Assembly (NCBI GenBank): GCA_021234155.1
Contig: JAJEKV010000008.1
Span: forward strand, 15,053,294-15,117,293
Direction: 5' to 3'
Source of the DNA: Isoetes taiwanensis
Lineage: Eukaryota > Streptophyta > Lycopodiopsida > Isoetales > Isoetaceae
DNA length: 64,000 nucleotides
The position numbers and the translations under genes were made by a program. The notes under the pieces are model-generated. The model ran no database searches. It saw only the letters and a program-made list of their open reading frames with translations, and was not told the DNA's origin. Positions 25,019-36,504 of the stretch are shown in pieces. Every line of letters begins with the position of its first letter. Within the stretch, counting starts at the first letter, position 1.

Positions 25019-26039
25019 GAATGAAATGTACATGGAGCTCAATATGCTTCGTTCTCTCATGGAGAACCGGATTCTTAGTAATGGCCAAACAGCTTATACT
25101 GTCAATATACAACACAGTAGGATTTATTTGCAATGCTCCTAACTCATTTAATAATCTCCTTGTCCAAGCAATTTCTCTGGCAGCCAGTGATGCAGCATTA
25201 TATTCTGCTTCTGCAGTAGACATTGCAATACATCCTTGCTTTTTTACTTCGCCATGCTATACATCCACCTGCAAGCTTTAAGATATAACCAGATGTAGAT
25301 TCCCTGGAATCTAAATCCCCTCCCCAATCTGCATCTGAAAAAGCTATTAAGTTTAAGTCATCACTTGAAAATGTGACCTTTAGGAACCTTAATATTCTTT
25401 TTCCTGCATGCCAATGAGCTTTTCCAGGATTGTTTACAAATCTGCTTAGCAGATTGACACTGTATGCAATGTCTGATCTACAACAATTTGCTACATAGAG
25501 TAAGCAGCCAATCGATTCCCTAAAAGGATATCGTTCCATCTCCTTTATTTCCCATTCATTCTTTGGGCTCATTTCCTGTGATAGCTTTTGTCCAACTGCT
25601 AAAGGAGTAGATACAATATTACATTCCAACAGTCCAAATTTTTTAAGCATACCTTGTATATTGCTGGATTGAGTTAATGTCAGCCTTTTCTCTTCACGAT
25701 TCCTATGTACTTCCATACCTAGAAACTTCTTCAACTCCCCTAAATCGGTCATCTTAAATCTGTTTTCAGAATATTCTTACAAGCATTTAGGCACTTCATA
25801 TCGTTAGCAACCATGATGTTATCATCCACATACAATGCTATTATGCAAAAATGATCCTTGTCTCTAAAAATATAGAGATTCCCATCATTTTCCAGCTTTA
25901 CAAACTCTTGTTCTCTGAGAAAAGAGTCAATACATAAATACCATTGTCTTGGGGATTGTTTCAATCCGTAAACAACTTTCTTAAGTTTCCAAACCATATT
26001 CTTACCTTTTTCGAATCCTATTGCTTGCTGCATATACAC
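25019..26039 (-). pseudogene. Copia A RT palm and RNase H
   Basis: 26039-25749 encodes the RT palm with the catalytic box intact (IIALYVDDNIMVAND). 25752-25198 continues MTDLGELKKFLGMEV through the RNase H (LLYVANCCRSDIAYSVN, SDADWGGDLDSREST). 25223-25019 gives MSTAEAEYNAASLAAREIAW to HVHFIRD, where Copia B cuts in. Small overlaps between frames mark single-base shifts at about 25750 and 25210. Confidence 0.88.
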
Positions 26040-26997
26040 ACTTCTTCATCTAAATCTGCATTCAAGAATGCGGTGCTCACATCCATGTGATGGATTTCCA
26101 AGTTCAGAGCATTAGCAAATGCAAGCAATGTTCTAATGCTATTTAACTTCACAATAGGTGAAAAAGTTTCGTCATAATCAATACCTTTCTTCTGTGAGAA
26201 ACCCTGTGCGACAAGTCTTGCTTTAAATATCTTTTCACCGTTGTTCCCTTGCTTTATCTTGTAAACCCATTTATTCCCAATGATATTTTTGTTTGCTGGT
26301 CTGTTCACAAGTTCATATGTATTTGTCATGTCAAAAGCATGCATCTCATCTTCCAACCAATTTCCAATTTTTTGCATCAATAGAGCTCATGGCATCTAAA
26401 TAACATTTGGGCAGACTTGGCTCTAAAATGGCCTGTACTTCATCAATCTCAATATTACTAAGTCTTCTACTTGTTCCTCTTTCTAATCTCCCATAAAGAT
26501 TCGGATCCAAGTGCTCAATATTCTCCTTTAGCTTATCAATTTCTGAACGTCTCTTTCCTTTCCTATTATTGTCCACAATCTGATCTTTACTCTTATCTAG
26601 ACTGTCCTTATCATTTAGATGTGTTCCAGCCTCCAACTCATGCGTGATTTTCCCTTCATTGTCACTGTGTGCATGCTCATTAACATGATCTTCATTTTTG
26701 TTGTCTTCCTTTTCCATTTCCTCGTCTTCTTCCAGATCCAAGGAAATATCAGTATTTTTAGCTTCATTGCAATTATAAGATACAATATCTGATCCGTTAA
26801 ATTTCCCTTGATTTGTAGAGTATTGACTCATCACATCTTACATCTCTACTAATTATAATTCTTCTATGTTCTGGTTCATAAATTCTATATCCCTTAGACA
26901 TACTATCATAACCAACCATAAAGCCTTTTATTGATCTATCATCTAATTTCTTCCTTAACTGCGTTGGAATGTGTGAGAAAGCAAGACAACCAAACAC
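26018..26997 (-). pseudogene. Copia A integrase C-terminus, linker and RT N-terminus
   Basis: 26997-26797 holds the end of integrase (MFGCLAFSHIP, FMVGYDSMSKGYRIY, ISRDVRCDE). 26834-26346 is a highly acidic linker (DLEEDEEMEKEDNKNED) ending EVQAILEPSLPKCY. 26380-26018 starts the RT (NIIGNKWVYKIKQG, KARLVAQGFSQKKGIDYDE, MDVSTAFLNADLDEE). Three frames are joined by shifts. Confidence 0.85.
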
Positions 26998-26999
26998 TC

Positions 27000-28177
27000 T
27001 AAGAGAATCGCACCTTGTTTTTCTTTTTGCTCCAAATTTCTTCTCGCTATTTGTCCATTTAAACTAGCAGATGGCAATCTATTTTGAACATACACCATAG
27101 CCCCCGACCGCGCTTCCCCCACAAGAAGTTTGAAGGCCTCGAGGCTTTAAGCATCGATCTCACCGCATCTAGAATTGACCCCGTTCTTCCTTTCAGCCAC
27201 CCCGCTCGGCCGAGGTGTATGACCTGCATGTTACTTGTCTTCGATTCCTTTTTGTATACAATAATCTTTAAATTCTCTTTGCTACATACTCACCACCTCG
27301 ATCGGATCTTAAGCATTTTATCTTATGTCCTGTTTTCTCTTTAAGCTTCATCTTCAGATACTTTGAATGCCTTAAAGGTTTTGTCTTTGGTTCAAGGAAG
27401 AAACATCTAGTCCTTCGAGAATGATCATCTATAAAAGTGATGAAGTATCTTCTTCCCCTCGCATGCTTAAAACGTTAATAGGCCCACATAAGTCAATCGC
27501 GGTACTAACTCAAGTACACTATTAGCTCTCTCATTGGATCTTTTAAAAGGTAATCTTGTACTTTTTCCCAAGCAGCAACCAAGACAAGTGTAATCCTCCA
27601 TATCTGATCCAAGAATCAATCCCTTTTTCAACATGAACCTTACATTATTCAAATGTGTGTGCCCAAGTCTCTCGTGCCAAAGTTTCAAAGTTGGAAGAGC
27701 AATAAAGTTAATACTATCAGCCAATATACTGTTATAAAATCCATACAAGTTTCCAACACGTCTTGCAAAGAACCTTATTTCATTATTGAAGTAAATCTTA
27801 CAACAAAGTTTGTCAAAAGAAACTTTAAATCCGAGATCTACTAACTGACTAATAGAAATCAGATTTCTAACCAAGTTGGGTACACAAAGTACATCTCTTA
27901 ATTCTACAACTTTTCCTTGCAAATCATAAAGTTCAAGCATTCCAGATTCTTCAACTCTTTGTAATTCTCCATCTTCCATTTGCACGTAGCTGGAATCTTT
28001 CTTTTTCCTATTCTTGAGAGCATCAAGAGTTTTAACCATCGATCTCAAACCCCACATATCTATCACAAGCAAATTTTCATCCCTGTTAGCCTTATTTTCA
28101 GAAATAGCACAGCAGTGATGATGGTTTACCTCAAAGATCCAGATCTTCTTCTTCAAGGCCTTTAATATCTTGTGCAA
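27000..28177 (-). pseudogene. Copia A protease and integrase, damaged
   Basis: 28177-27467 encodes the protease remnant and the pre-integrase zinc region (LKLWHERLGHTHLNNV, CLGCCLGKS, LPFKRSNERA). The protease motif reads LLVIDMWGLRSMV, so the catalytic DSG is lost. Between 27467 and 27000 the DDE core is not readable. Only its tail is recognised (ILDAVRSMLKASRPSNFLWG at about 27180-27120, then KIDCHLL), in shifting frames. Integrase is dead. Confidence 0.82.
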
Positions 28178-29040
28178 GATTCACACTAGAATGTTCTTCA
28201 TTTTGTTTCGGATATATTTCCTTTTCCTCTACCAATGCTTGCACCACTTTAACGTTTTTCCCTTCCCCGCCCAAATCCTTTTGGACTCGAAAGCATGTGG
28301 ATGCCATATGACCATAGCCATCACAATTGAAACACGCCGCTACTTTTAATCCTTGGACAATTATTTTAAAATGCCCATACTCCTTGCATGCAAAGCATGG
28401 TCCAGATTTCCTTTTGTCCAAGCAATCGACCTCTTCCCTCACCGCAAATAATACTTCAAGAGTTCTCTTCATCATCTTCCTTAAGCATTTTTCTTCGCTC
28501 CAACTCGGGCCTGATCATGATTTCTGCTCTATCTCTATTCCTTTGCAACGTTCCTTACAAGAGTTGACAATTGTTCAAAAATTTGAAAAAGCACGGAAAG
28601 AGATAACACATGAAATTCCTTTGTGATGGGAATACCACCGCTTCCCATATCTGCAGATATATTATCATATTTCTCGAAAACTTAGTCGATTGTCGATTCT
28701 TTGAACTTCAATCTTCTAAGTTCTCTATCCAACAACTCCATCCTCAAGAGCTTTTAACTTCGTGAGTTCTTCACAAGATAATCCCACATCTCCTTAGGAG
28801 ATTTATTTTCAGTTTGAGCATTATGTTCGAACTTAACTTACTTGCAATAATGCATCTTGCTTCGCGGAGGCTTTCCCCTTTTTTGTTCACTTCCACCAAC
28901 TCCGCTTAGATTAGTTCCAAAGATTTGAACTTTCTCCAACATTCCCTGCAGCAGAGAATGCATATTGTTCTCGCCTTCATCACCATTGTCACCATCAATG
29001 AGATACCAAAGTCCTTCAAATTCTAGCACATCTTTCATTC
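28131..29040 (-). pseudogene. Copia A gag, C-terminal part
   Basis: Starts at the LINE insertion point with MKDVLEFEGLWYLIDGDN (29038), homologous to MKDVLQAEDLWDLIEGD of Copia B, then decays. 28475-28131 has two CCHC knuckles: CFACKEYGHFKIIV, missing its last Cys, and CFNCDGYGHMASTC, intact. The N-terminal part lies beyond the LINE at 34692-34772. Confidence 0.85.
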
Positions 29041-29059
29041 TTTTTTTTTTTTTTTTGAA

Positions 29060-32000
29060 GAATATAGGAATATATTAAACCACTAGAATGTGATCAAGTA
29101 CAATGATAAGTGTGGTGCTAAGAAATGAAGTGCCCATCATGATTCACAACTGAAGAATGTCGACTAAATTTCCCGCTTTAATCGGCCGCATAAGCTTGAG
29201 ACTTGGTAAGCCTCGCCACAACTTATGCCTCAAGATCGGAACCAACCTAAAAGGGCTAAGCATCTTGATTCCAAAGACCTTCGCCTCCGCCTTTTCCAAA
29301 TCAACCACGTAAGCCAAGCTCTGCGATAAATGGAACATCTGCTGCTTGGCCACCGACCAATCGCTAGGAAAGACTCCCATGAGAAGCTTCGGACCGCGAC
29401 GCTGAAGACCCAAAGAGGGCTCTCACCCCAGACCAAGCTGCCCCTACCTCGTGCATGGGACAAAGCAAAGGCTCAATGGTCTCGGGCGCCCCACATAGAA
29501 GGCATGTTTCCACCGAGGCTTGAACCCGTGTACTCTGACATTCACCCCGAGGCTACGGTGCAAGATCTGCCATAAAAGGGTAACGGATTTTAGGAGGAGG
29601 CAATGTATTCCATGCCCACTTTCCACATGGCGGGCCACTTACCCTCGAAGCTTAAGTGACCACTTATCCGAAGGCGCAATGTGTCCCCGATGCGCTAGAA
29701 GCCCATAAGCCGATGCTACAAACCGAGATGCATCAAGTCCACTATGCGACTTCCAAACGCGATTGACTTGAGAAGACAACCGCAATGGAATAGCATTCGC
29801 AATTCGCCCAAGTCCCAATGTCCCTACGAAGGCCAAATCGATCCCTAAAAACTCCCACGGGCGCCAGTGACCTCCCAATACTCAGCCACGGATGGATGTT
29901 ACCCCCGCAGCAATCCATCGGCGCCGAAAACCCGGGTGTAGGGAAGAGGCCAAGGGAGATGCGTAATCCAAGGGTACCCAAAGAAAGGGCGCATGAGGCT
30001 ACCATACACCGCTAGGGTCCAATGAAAAGAGAACCTTGACCACCTTCCGTGCCTTGAGGAGACCTTTAAGAAAAGGCTAAGCATGAGGGAATGGCCGCGA
30101 AATCCTCAAACAGAGCCCACGCAAGTGAGCCGGAATTGTCGGGCTTCCTAAACACAATAGAGTGGCGGTTGATCGCGGCTAACAGAGCCAATCCTCGGGA
30201 TTGTTGCTCCCGCAACAACCGCCAGATGAATTTCGACACGGAGAACCTTCGCGGTGCAAGGACACATCAAGCATACCTAAGCCCCCGCCTTCGGGACGCA
30301 CACACTTCCACCATGCACCTTCATCAGTAGCCCCTCCTCATTTCCTCCCCAAACAAAATTGCGAATGGTGTCATCCAACTCCTTAACCACACTTTCGCTA
30401 AGTATGCGTGAGGTCGTGATAAACATGAGTGCTACAGAAAGCACCGACTTGGCTATCGGAATCCTACCAGCCATGGTGAGTTTACTCCCTCCACCACCAG
30501 ATGATGTCGCTAAGATTCTCAGAATGTCTCCTCACCAAATTGCCCTAGCATTAATGTCCAAGCCAAATGGTATGCCTAAATTTTTGCCGCTGTGTGGTGG
30601 TGTAAGAGCCCGTGGAAACCGACTCAACCACGCTAGGAGGAGGTTCCTCCAGCATCTACATGGCCGAAAGCACTTCGACCCGTTAGCAAGCACCCCGGTT
30701 AAAGAAAAGGCATCCAAAATATTCTTGGTCTGCCGGAGATTGGACTCATCCGCATGAAGAAAGAGGAATGTATCATCCCGAAATTGATTGCAAACCCTGT
30801 TGCAACCCATCATCCATGGAAACCTTGCACCACATTGTCAAAGAATCGCCACCGAAAAAGTCGCGAGAGAGCTTCGCCACTATAGTGAATGTGAAGGGGC
30901 CAACGGACATCCCCGCCAATGCCTCGCCCACGAGAAGATTGAAGAGGTCTCACCCCGACACCACACCGCCGCCCCAGCGCATTATCGCAGCCTTCATAAC
31001 CGCTTTCCCCAAACTAGGTCCGCACTCCAAAGGCTCAGATCATATCCCGCCAAGAACGCCAGCCTAACACCGCCATAAGCCTTGGCAAAATCCAAATTTT
31101 AAGAAAAAACAAGGGCTGCCTCATCCCACGAGCCCAATGCACTTCCTCAAAAGCAAAGCAGCCACATTATGAAGAATGTTCACTGGGTATAAAACCAGAT
31201 CGCGCTCGCACTAATGGCGTGAACTAGTAATCGCTTAAGCCTCTCACCAAAGCCTTAGCAATGATTTTATATACTACGCATAAACGAGTAATAGGCCTCC
31301 GGGCCATTGATGGTTTTAGGATGCTTACACTTGGGTATAAGTGAAATACAACCTCAGATTCAGCCAGGATGCATCGAAGTTATTCCCCAAAAGATCCACA
31401 TACACCGCACCACCGAAGTCCCCCACCCATTCCCCAAGATTTAAAAAACTCCACCGGTATTCCATCTAATCCAGACACTTATTCCGAGCCAACAGACGGC
31501 ATGCATCCCCAACTCCTCGCCGGCCAACGGCTCCTCTAAGCTCGCCTTTGAAGGGCCAGAGATTCTTGGCGATACCTTGGCCAAAGACAGCTCTTGAAAA
31601 ACACTCGCGGAGGGAAGCGGGCCTCCCTGAAAAATGTTTCATAGTGCGCCGCTACAAAGGCCTTGATAGCATCCGGTTGCCGCGAACAACACTCCCCTCG
31701 GGTGTAACTATGTCCGCCATGGTCGCCGTGATACTTCTTTCCTCCTCGGGCGGGCTGGAAAAAGACTTTGGAGCAAGTGTCGATCGCTTCAGCCACGCCA
31801 AACCTACTTTTGACCCTAGCCTGCGACACCTTGGCCTCCTCCTCAACCTCGACCGATGAAGCACCCGCTGCTCACGCAGCCATCGAGACCCGCCTCTAAG
31901 AGACTCCAGCCAAGATATAAGGCATCCAACTCGGCGACGCTGAGCCAAAGCCTTTTGTCGCCCCATTCTTTTTCAAGAAATTGTTTTACCCTAGCCAATG

Positions 32001-32872
32001 CCGTAACCATTGCACTCATTCCGCTATCCTCGGCTGAATATCTGGCCGCCAAATGAGCTTACAAATGGCCATGGAACTCGATCCTGAAGAAAGCTTGTGT
32101 TAAGCTTAAAACCGTCCCGGAGAGGTCGCGGTGGGTGGTCATGAAGCCGAATGATCCGGGAGTGTGATCGGGAGACGAGGTGGCCGTAACATTCACCCTA
32201 GTGAAGGCCGGAGCATAATCCAAGACCTGGCCGAGTGCCATAAACTCTATCCAGCCTAGAGTATGCCCTACCATGCCCCAGCCAATTATTGCACCAAGTA
32301 AAATTTCGATCCCCCGGGAAGCTCTGTCAAACCCCACTCCTGCCGCACAAACCTAAGCCATTGGTCACGCCAAAACCCCCGCGACAATATCTGAACCAAT
32401 ACCATGCCTGTCCTCCGAGCTCCACCATGTTAAAGTCACCCAGACAAACCATGTAGAACCCATACCAAAGGATTGAGCTTATTTCGCACAATTGTGCCCG
32501 TAAGCAACCTCTCTCGAGTGGCCCCAATTGGTGCATACACATTCAAGAAACCCCACTCTGACCGGCCCCTCCTTCCATTTAATCACGCCCAATCGGCCTT
32601 GGCTATCTGTGGCTGAAAAGGTTACATGTACACCCATTTTCCAACAAATCAAAGTACCTCCCCTGGCCCTGCCCGTTGTAGCAGCTGCAGCCACGTACTG
32701 ATTACCCAAGATATTCATTAGGTTGGTAATATCACCCCTGGCACATTTATGCTCCCCGCAAACACAAGATATCCGGATTAAGATTCTTTCGATGTACCAT
32801 GGCGAGACGTGCTCGCTTATTCGGAGAGGATTTGATGCCTCTCACATTCCAAGATAGAATTTTCTTATCCAT
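29060..32872 (-). pseudogene. LINE ORF2: endonuclease and reverse transcriptase, frameshifted
   Basis: The start ATG is at 32872 (MDKKILSWNVRGIKSS, the L1 endonuclease first block). 32718-32479 continues with GGTLICW and VGFLECVCTNWG. The RT catalytic box lies at 30783-30769 as NQFRDDTFLFLHADE, with Arg where FADD/YADD has Ala. 30474-30277 has AGRIPIAKSVL, FVWGG and VCVPKAG, the block following the RT. 29638-29444 and 29413-29144 are the C-terminal zinc region, ending GLPSLKLM. At least eight frame changes are visible, so it is inactive. Confidence 0.85.
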
Positions 32873-34320
32873 GTGGGTCGTTGTGCACCAAGGGTCCAGG
32901 ATCCCCTTGTAAAGCCTCACATGCCTCAACACTATCAGCCCAGGAAGAAAAGTTCTGGACTACCTGATCAATCACCATTCGATCCACTTGAGGAGGGACC
33001 TGTACAGTGGGCTGCAGATGGGCTAAGTGACCCTCTTGAGGAGCTCTCACCTGAGCTCGCCTCCTAGAAACAACTTGTTGCCACCCTTCCTTTTTCTGCT
33101 GCAACTCTTCAATCTGTGCAAGTCTCCTACAGACCTCGGGATCCACCATACGAGAGGAGGGTTCAGGTTGTGTCTCTGGACTGCCCACCTGCTCCACAGC
33201 CTTCAACACATGTGGGGAACCAAAGGCAGAGGGTGAAGGCGACCAACCACTATTTGCTCACCGCTGGGTGCCGAGTGAGAGGCTTATGCGGGTGAAACCG
33301 CTAAGCTTAGGGAAACATTGCCAAAAGCTCTCCCCATTGAGCAAGTCCAACCGGAAGTAGGAATAGAAATCACCACTTTTAACCACAAGACTCGAGGTAC
33401 CATCTCATCTCGCCCAATACCTACACATATCCGTGGTGCACCCACAATCGAAAGGCGCTTATGTGAGTTCCCGTGCCTTTGGCCATGGCCACTAGAAACT
33501 CGTGCACCATCATCTCTCGAGGCAGATCCCGGATTTGAAGAAGATGGCACTCTAACCCGCAGCAAGCCCAGCGTAAGAGAAACCCGAGCATAATGCCGAA
33601 CAAAACATAGGCCCCTCCCATACGCAGTAATCTCCATGCGAGACCAACCGCTTCCACCGCGGGCCTCGGAATCAACCATAATAAGAAAAATTATTACCCG
33701 TGAGACTTGTGGTCACATATGGAGGCAACCCCCCTCTTAAACCGGAGCCCGTGAGCCGCACTCCAAGCCTCTCGTGATATCCAAAAGGCCCCAATGAAAT
33801 GGCCTAACAACCAAAGATGCAACCAAATTCTCTCAGATAATCGCGCACATGCTTCCGGTGATTGATTTCTACAACAGAGGTAATGATTTAAAAACTTGCC
33901 GCAAATCCTTCTTATTATTCTCGCTTCTAAGATAAGCAAAGGTCTCTGTCACCCTAGAACTTTTTCTCGCACTTTCTCGCTTGCAACGGTTGCCTAATCC
34001 AATCGTAAAACCTAGGCCTAGAAAGACGGGCAACAAAGTGTCATTACCTTTCCATGCATGAGGAGTTGGGGCTCGTGGCGGTTGAGGCACCACCTCCGGG
34101 AAGCCGCAGATATCCGAAAGGGGTCCTCCGGCAAAGACATCACCATTCACACCAACCAAGGATGGCAAAGTTACAGACTTCAAAGGTGGCATTGAGTGGG
34201 CACCACCTCTCTATTCTCCATCCTACCCGAATTCCCAAAAGCCAGCTCTCGAATCCACCGGCCGCCATTGGATACATCCGGCTAAGAATTGGCTCTTGAA
34301 GATCCAAAGCCAAGCCGACG
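32865..34320 (-). pseudogene. LINE ORF1, frameshifted
   Basis: The N-terminus near 34192 reads VTLPSLVGVNGDVFAGGPLS, and the middle (33679-33284) reads in two alternating frames (GRGLCFVRHYARV / CVGIGRDEMVPRVLW), consistent with the nucleic-acid-binding ORF1 of plant L1. The last frame (33209-32865) is Gln- and Glu-rich and ends DPHG*. The final ATGGATAA overlaps the ORF2 start by 8 bases, a termination-reinitiation arrangement. I did not see a complete CCHC knuckle. Confidence 0.65.
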
Positions 34321-34691
34321 CAGGTTTTGATATATCCTTGCCTCCTTTCTTTCCTCTCGCAAGATCTCTCGACACTAATCCCTGGCCCAAGCCTTCTCCA
34401 GCCCAAACCCGGCAAGGTAATACCCGCCATCACCATGCTCAGGGGTTTGCAGCAGAAGGCCGCAACAGGGGGATCAAATCCGGCCCCCAAACACGGCAAA
34501 AACCAAAGAAAAATATGTGCAAAAAGAAGAATCACTGAAAGAGCTTTCCAACGAACCAAAGATCGCTGAAAACGGAGTCCGGATGCAGAAGTTATGAGGG
34601 ATTCCACAAACCGCCACTGCCGCCATCACCATGGCGCCCATCTGAGCGCCTCACCATGGCTTTTCGACCTTGTTGTCCATGCTTTCATTCT

Positions 34692-34772
34692 TTGTTTCCA
34701 TGCTTGGAAACCAACTTCCCCTTCAAACACGTCTACTCCATTCAGCAATGAAGACCCAAGTCTGCTTGCCAT
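34692..34772 (-). pseudogene. Copia A gag N-terminus (severed piece)
   Basis: ATG at 34772, two bases after the PBS core, reads MASRLGSSLLNGVDVFEGEV then FQAWKQRMK up to the LINE TSD. It resumes as MKDVLEFEG at 29038. This confirms the start and orientation of the Copia A polyprotein. Confidence 0.88.
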
Positions 34773-34785
34773 GGCTCTGATACCA
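34773..34785 (-). promoter_or_regulatory. Copia A primer binding site
   Basis: The plus strand reads GGCTCTGATACCA, i.e. TGGTATCAGAGCC on the element strand, complementary to initiator methionine tRNA, one base from the 5' LTR. It overlaps the approach to the gag ATG. Confidence 0.9.
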
Positions 34786-34786
34786 A

Positions 34787-35351
34787 TGTTAAAAATCTTG
34801 CAACTTGTTAGTTCACAAAAACTATTTATGCATCAATCCAGATTGATACAATTTAACTCACAATGGGTCTATGCCTTTAACCATATAAAACATATAGAAT
34901 ACTGTAGCATCTTATTCATAACCATACAATCCTTTAATCGTAAATAATCAAGGTCATAGTTAACCCATTATGCATTAATACCTGGTTTGATTACATCAAT
35001 CTGGCTATCCAGTCCGGATACACAATCCGACTGCTCAATCCGGCTGCCCACGATCAGAAAGAGCTGGTATCCATCTTATCTGATTAGAGCCAGAACTAGC
35101 GGAAGCGGTTCTGGCCTTTCTATTCCAACTTTTGATACAGGTTGCACTATTACAGGTCCACATATGTCTTCTAAAGATATTCACGAAATATATGCAACCA
35201 TACGAACCATTAACCATTGAAAAACTTCAACTTATGGTTCAAATTAAACACATCTAGCCATCTCGATCTATGCAATGTGCATCTTCAGATTTTTCTTCTA
35301 GCCCAATGATTTGCAGTAGTTTAAATGTATATGGCATTATTATTTCTTACA
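34787..35351 (-). repeat. Copia A, 5' LTR (right copy)
   Basis: 565 bp, TGTTAAAAATC to TTTCTTACA on the plus strand. It pairs with 18141-18714. Differences are mostly single bases, except a CG-rich patch at about 34995-35120 where the two copies scarcely align. Confidence 0.9.
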
Positions 35352-36504
35352 TTCTCTTTGCGGAGCTGCTCTCGGGCCTCTTTGGGAATAGACTGTAAGA
35401 GGTTCCGAACTTCCTTACCGACATTGTTCGGTTTGTCGGGCATGCTAAAGGTGACTTTCTTTTCCTGGCGGTCGTAAGAGTTCTGCTGAGAGGCCCCGAG
35501 CATGGTGAGCGGGGCTTGTAGGGTGTGTACGGGCGCGGCTGGGAATAAGAGGCAGGATGCTGGTACTGGTTTCTTGGTGCGTCCTCTTCAAGGCTCAATG
35601 CCTTAGCCTCAGCCTCTGCAACTGACTTTGGGTCTATGGCCTTAACCATTCATTTAATGGAGGGGGCCAACCCTTCAATATAGCCCTCCACTGCCCTCTT
35701 TTCGTTCATACCTGGGACATACAGCCTCAAACGCATGAATTCATCTGTGTAGGCCTGAACGGACATACCCTTCTGCTCCAACCTGTAAAAAGTCTGAATC
35801 TGTTGGCATTTGTGCGTACGGGGCACATAATGCGACTTAAAAGCCTTTACATAATGCGACTTAAAAGCCTTAGCAAACTTTTTAAATTTGCATCTGCTTC
35901 TGTTTAGATGCTTGGCTCTAGCATAGCCCTTCCACCAAATACGAGCGGCTCCTGTAAGGTTTGTGGTGGCAACCTTTCCTGTATCTTTCTCCGTCATGCC
36001 ATAGGATTTCCCAAACTCCTTCATCTCGTCCAACCAGGACTCTGCATTCAGGCCGCCTCTAGATTTCCCATCAAACTGGGCCAATTTCCTGTTTTTCCAT
36101 ATACTGGTTATGGCCGTATCAACCATCTTACGGTACTCCTTGTCCCGGGCCTTTGCATGGTCATCAGACGATATAGATGACTCTGAAGACACAGAAGTGG
36201 CTGATTGTGAGGATGTGGCACTATCCATAGACGAGCTTCGACGACGCTTAGAACGGTGCCTCCTTTGTGCGGGTACAGGGCCTGGTTCCGGTGTAGGTGG
36301 CTGCTGTGGTGGTGGACTTGGCGGTAATGGAGGTAACTCTGGTCCATCCTCCTGCATATGCTGTGGTGGGTTGGCATTTAACACATAAGCCTGCAGCTCT
36401 ACTAACTGCCACTTCATCAACATGAGTTCCTGCTCAGGTGTTAATCTGCTAGCATTCGAGTGTGTCTGCCATGAGGCGTTACGCGCACCATCTATATTGA
36501 CCAT
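35352..36504 (-). CDS. Ty3/Gypsy gag (N-terminal and capsid part, cut by Copia A)
   Basis: ATG 36504. Residues 1-75 include a short helix (LTPEQELMLMKWQLVELQAY) and a proline-rich stretch; about 80-110 is Arg/Ser-rich (QRRHRSKRRRSSSMD). The capsid region follows: FDGKSRGGLNAESWLDEMKE, ARIWWKGYARAK, QTFYRLEQKGMSVQAYTDEF, as in retrotransposon gag proteins. An 8-residue tandem repeat (KAFKSHYV twice) comes from a 24-bp duplication. The frame is open for 285 codons to 35650. A shifted frame (35503-35352) then reads KPNNVGKEVRNLL to EQLRKE, and Copia A cuts in. The zinc knuckle resumes at 18136. The gag is far better preserved than the pol beyond the insertion. Confidence 0.88.
35825..35872 (-). 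repeat. 24-bp tandem duplication within Gypsy gag
   Basis: Two head-to-tail copies of a 24-bp unit (ACATAATGCGACTTAAAAGC plus four bases) differing at one base. The duplication is in frame and adds eight residues (KAFKSHYV) to the capsid. Confidence 0.92.

Larger units (their letters stand above)
29041..34681 (-). mobile_element. full-length L1-type LINE with TSD, nested in Copia A gag
   Basis: A 5.64-kb element with its 3' end at 29041, where a run of about 16 T on the plus strand is the poly(A) tail. TSD CTTTCATTC(T) is at 29032-29040 and 34682-34691; both copies are the Copia A gag codons for ERMK. Order on the minus strand: ORF1, then ORF2 (endonuclease, RT, C-terminal zinc region). It has many frameshifts in RT but an unusually clear junction between ORF1 and ORF2. 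It is younger than Copia A; its order relative to Copia B cannot be told. Confidence 0.93.
18141..35351 (-). mobile_element. Copia A retrotransposon, nested inside a Gypsy gag
   Basis: A minus-strand Copia element whose LTRs are 16 kb apart because of two later insertions (Copia B at 18907-25018 and a LINE at 29041-34681). The target is the Gypsy gag. Upstream flank on the minus strand ends GCAAAGAGAA; downstream flank begins GGAAGGCATG. With one base missing in the second copy these give a 5-bp TSD, GAGAA, and the gag frame rejoins (REQLRKE then KACSGC). Order gag-PR-IN-RT-RNH is Ty1/Copia. Confidence 0.9.

Noticed and set aside
36108-36388. Proline- or glycine-rich ORFs on either strand at 36.1-36.4 kb
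   Set aside because: Shadow frames of the proline-rich part of the Gypsy gag.
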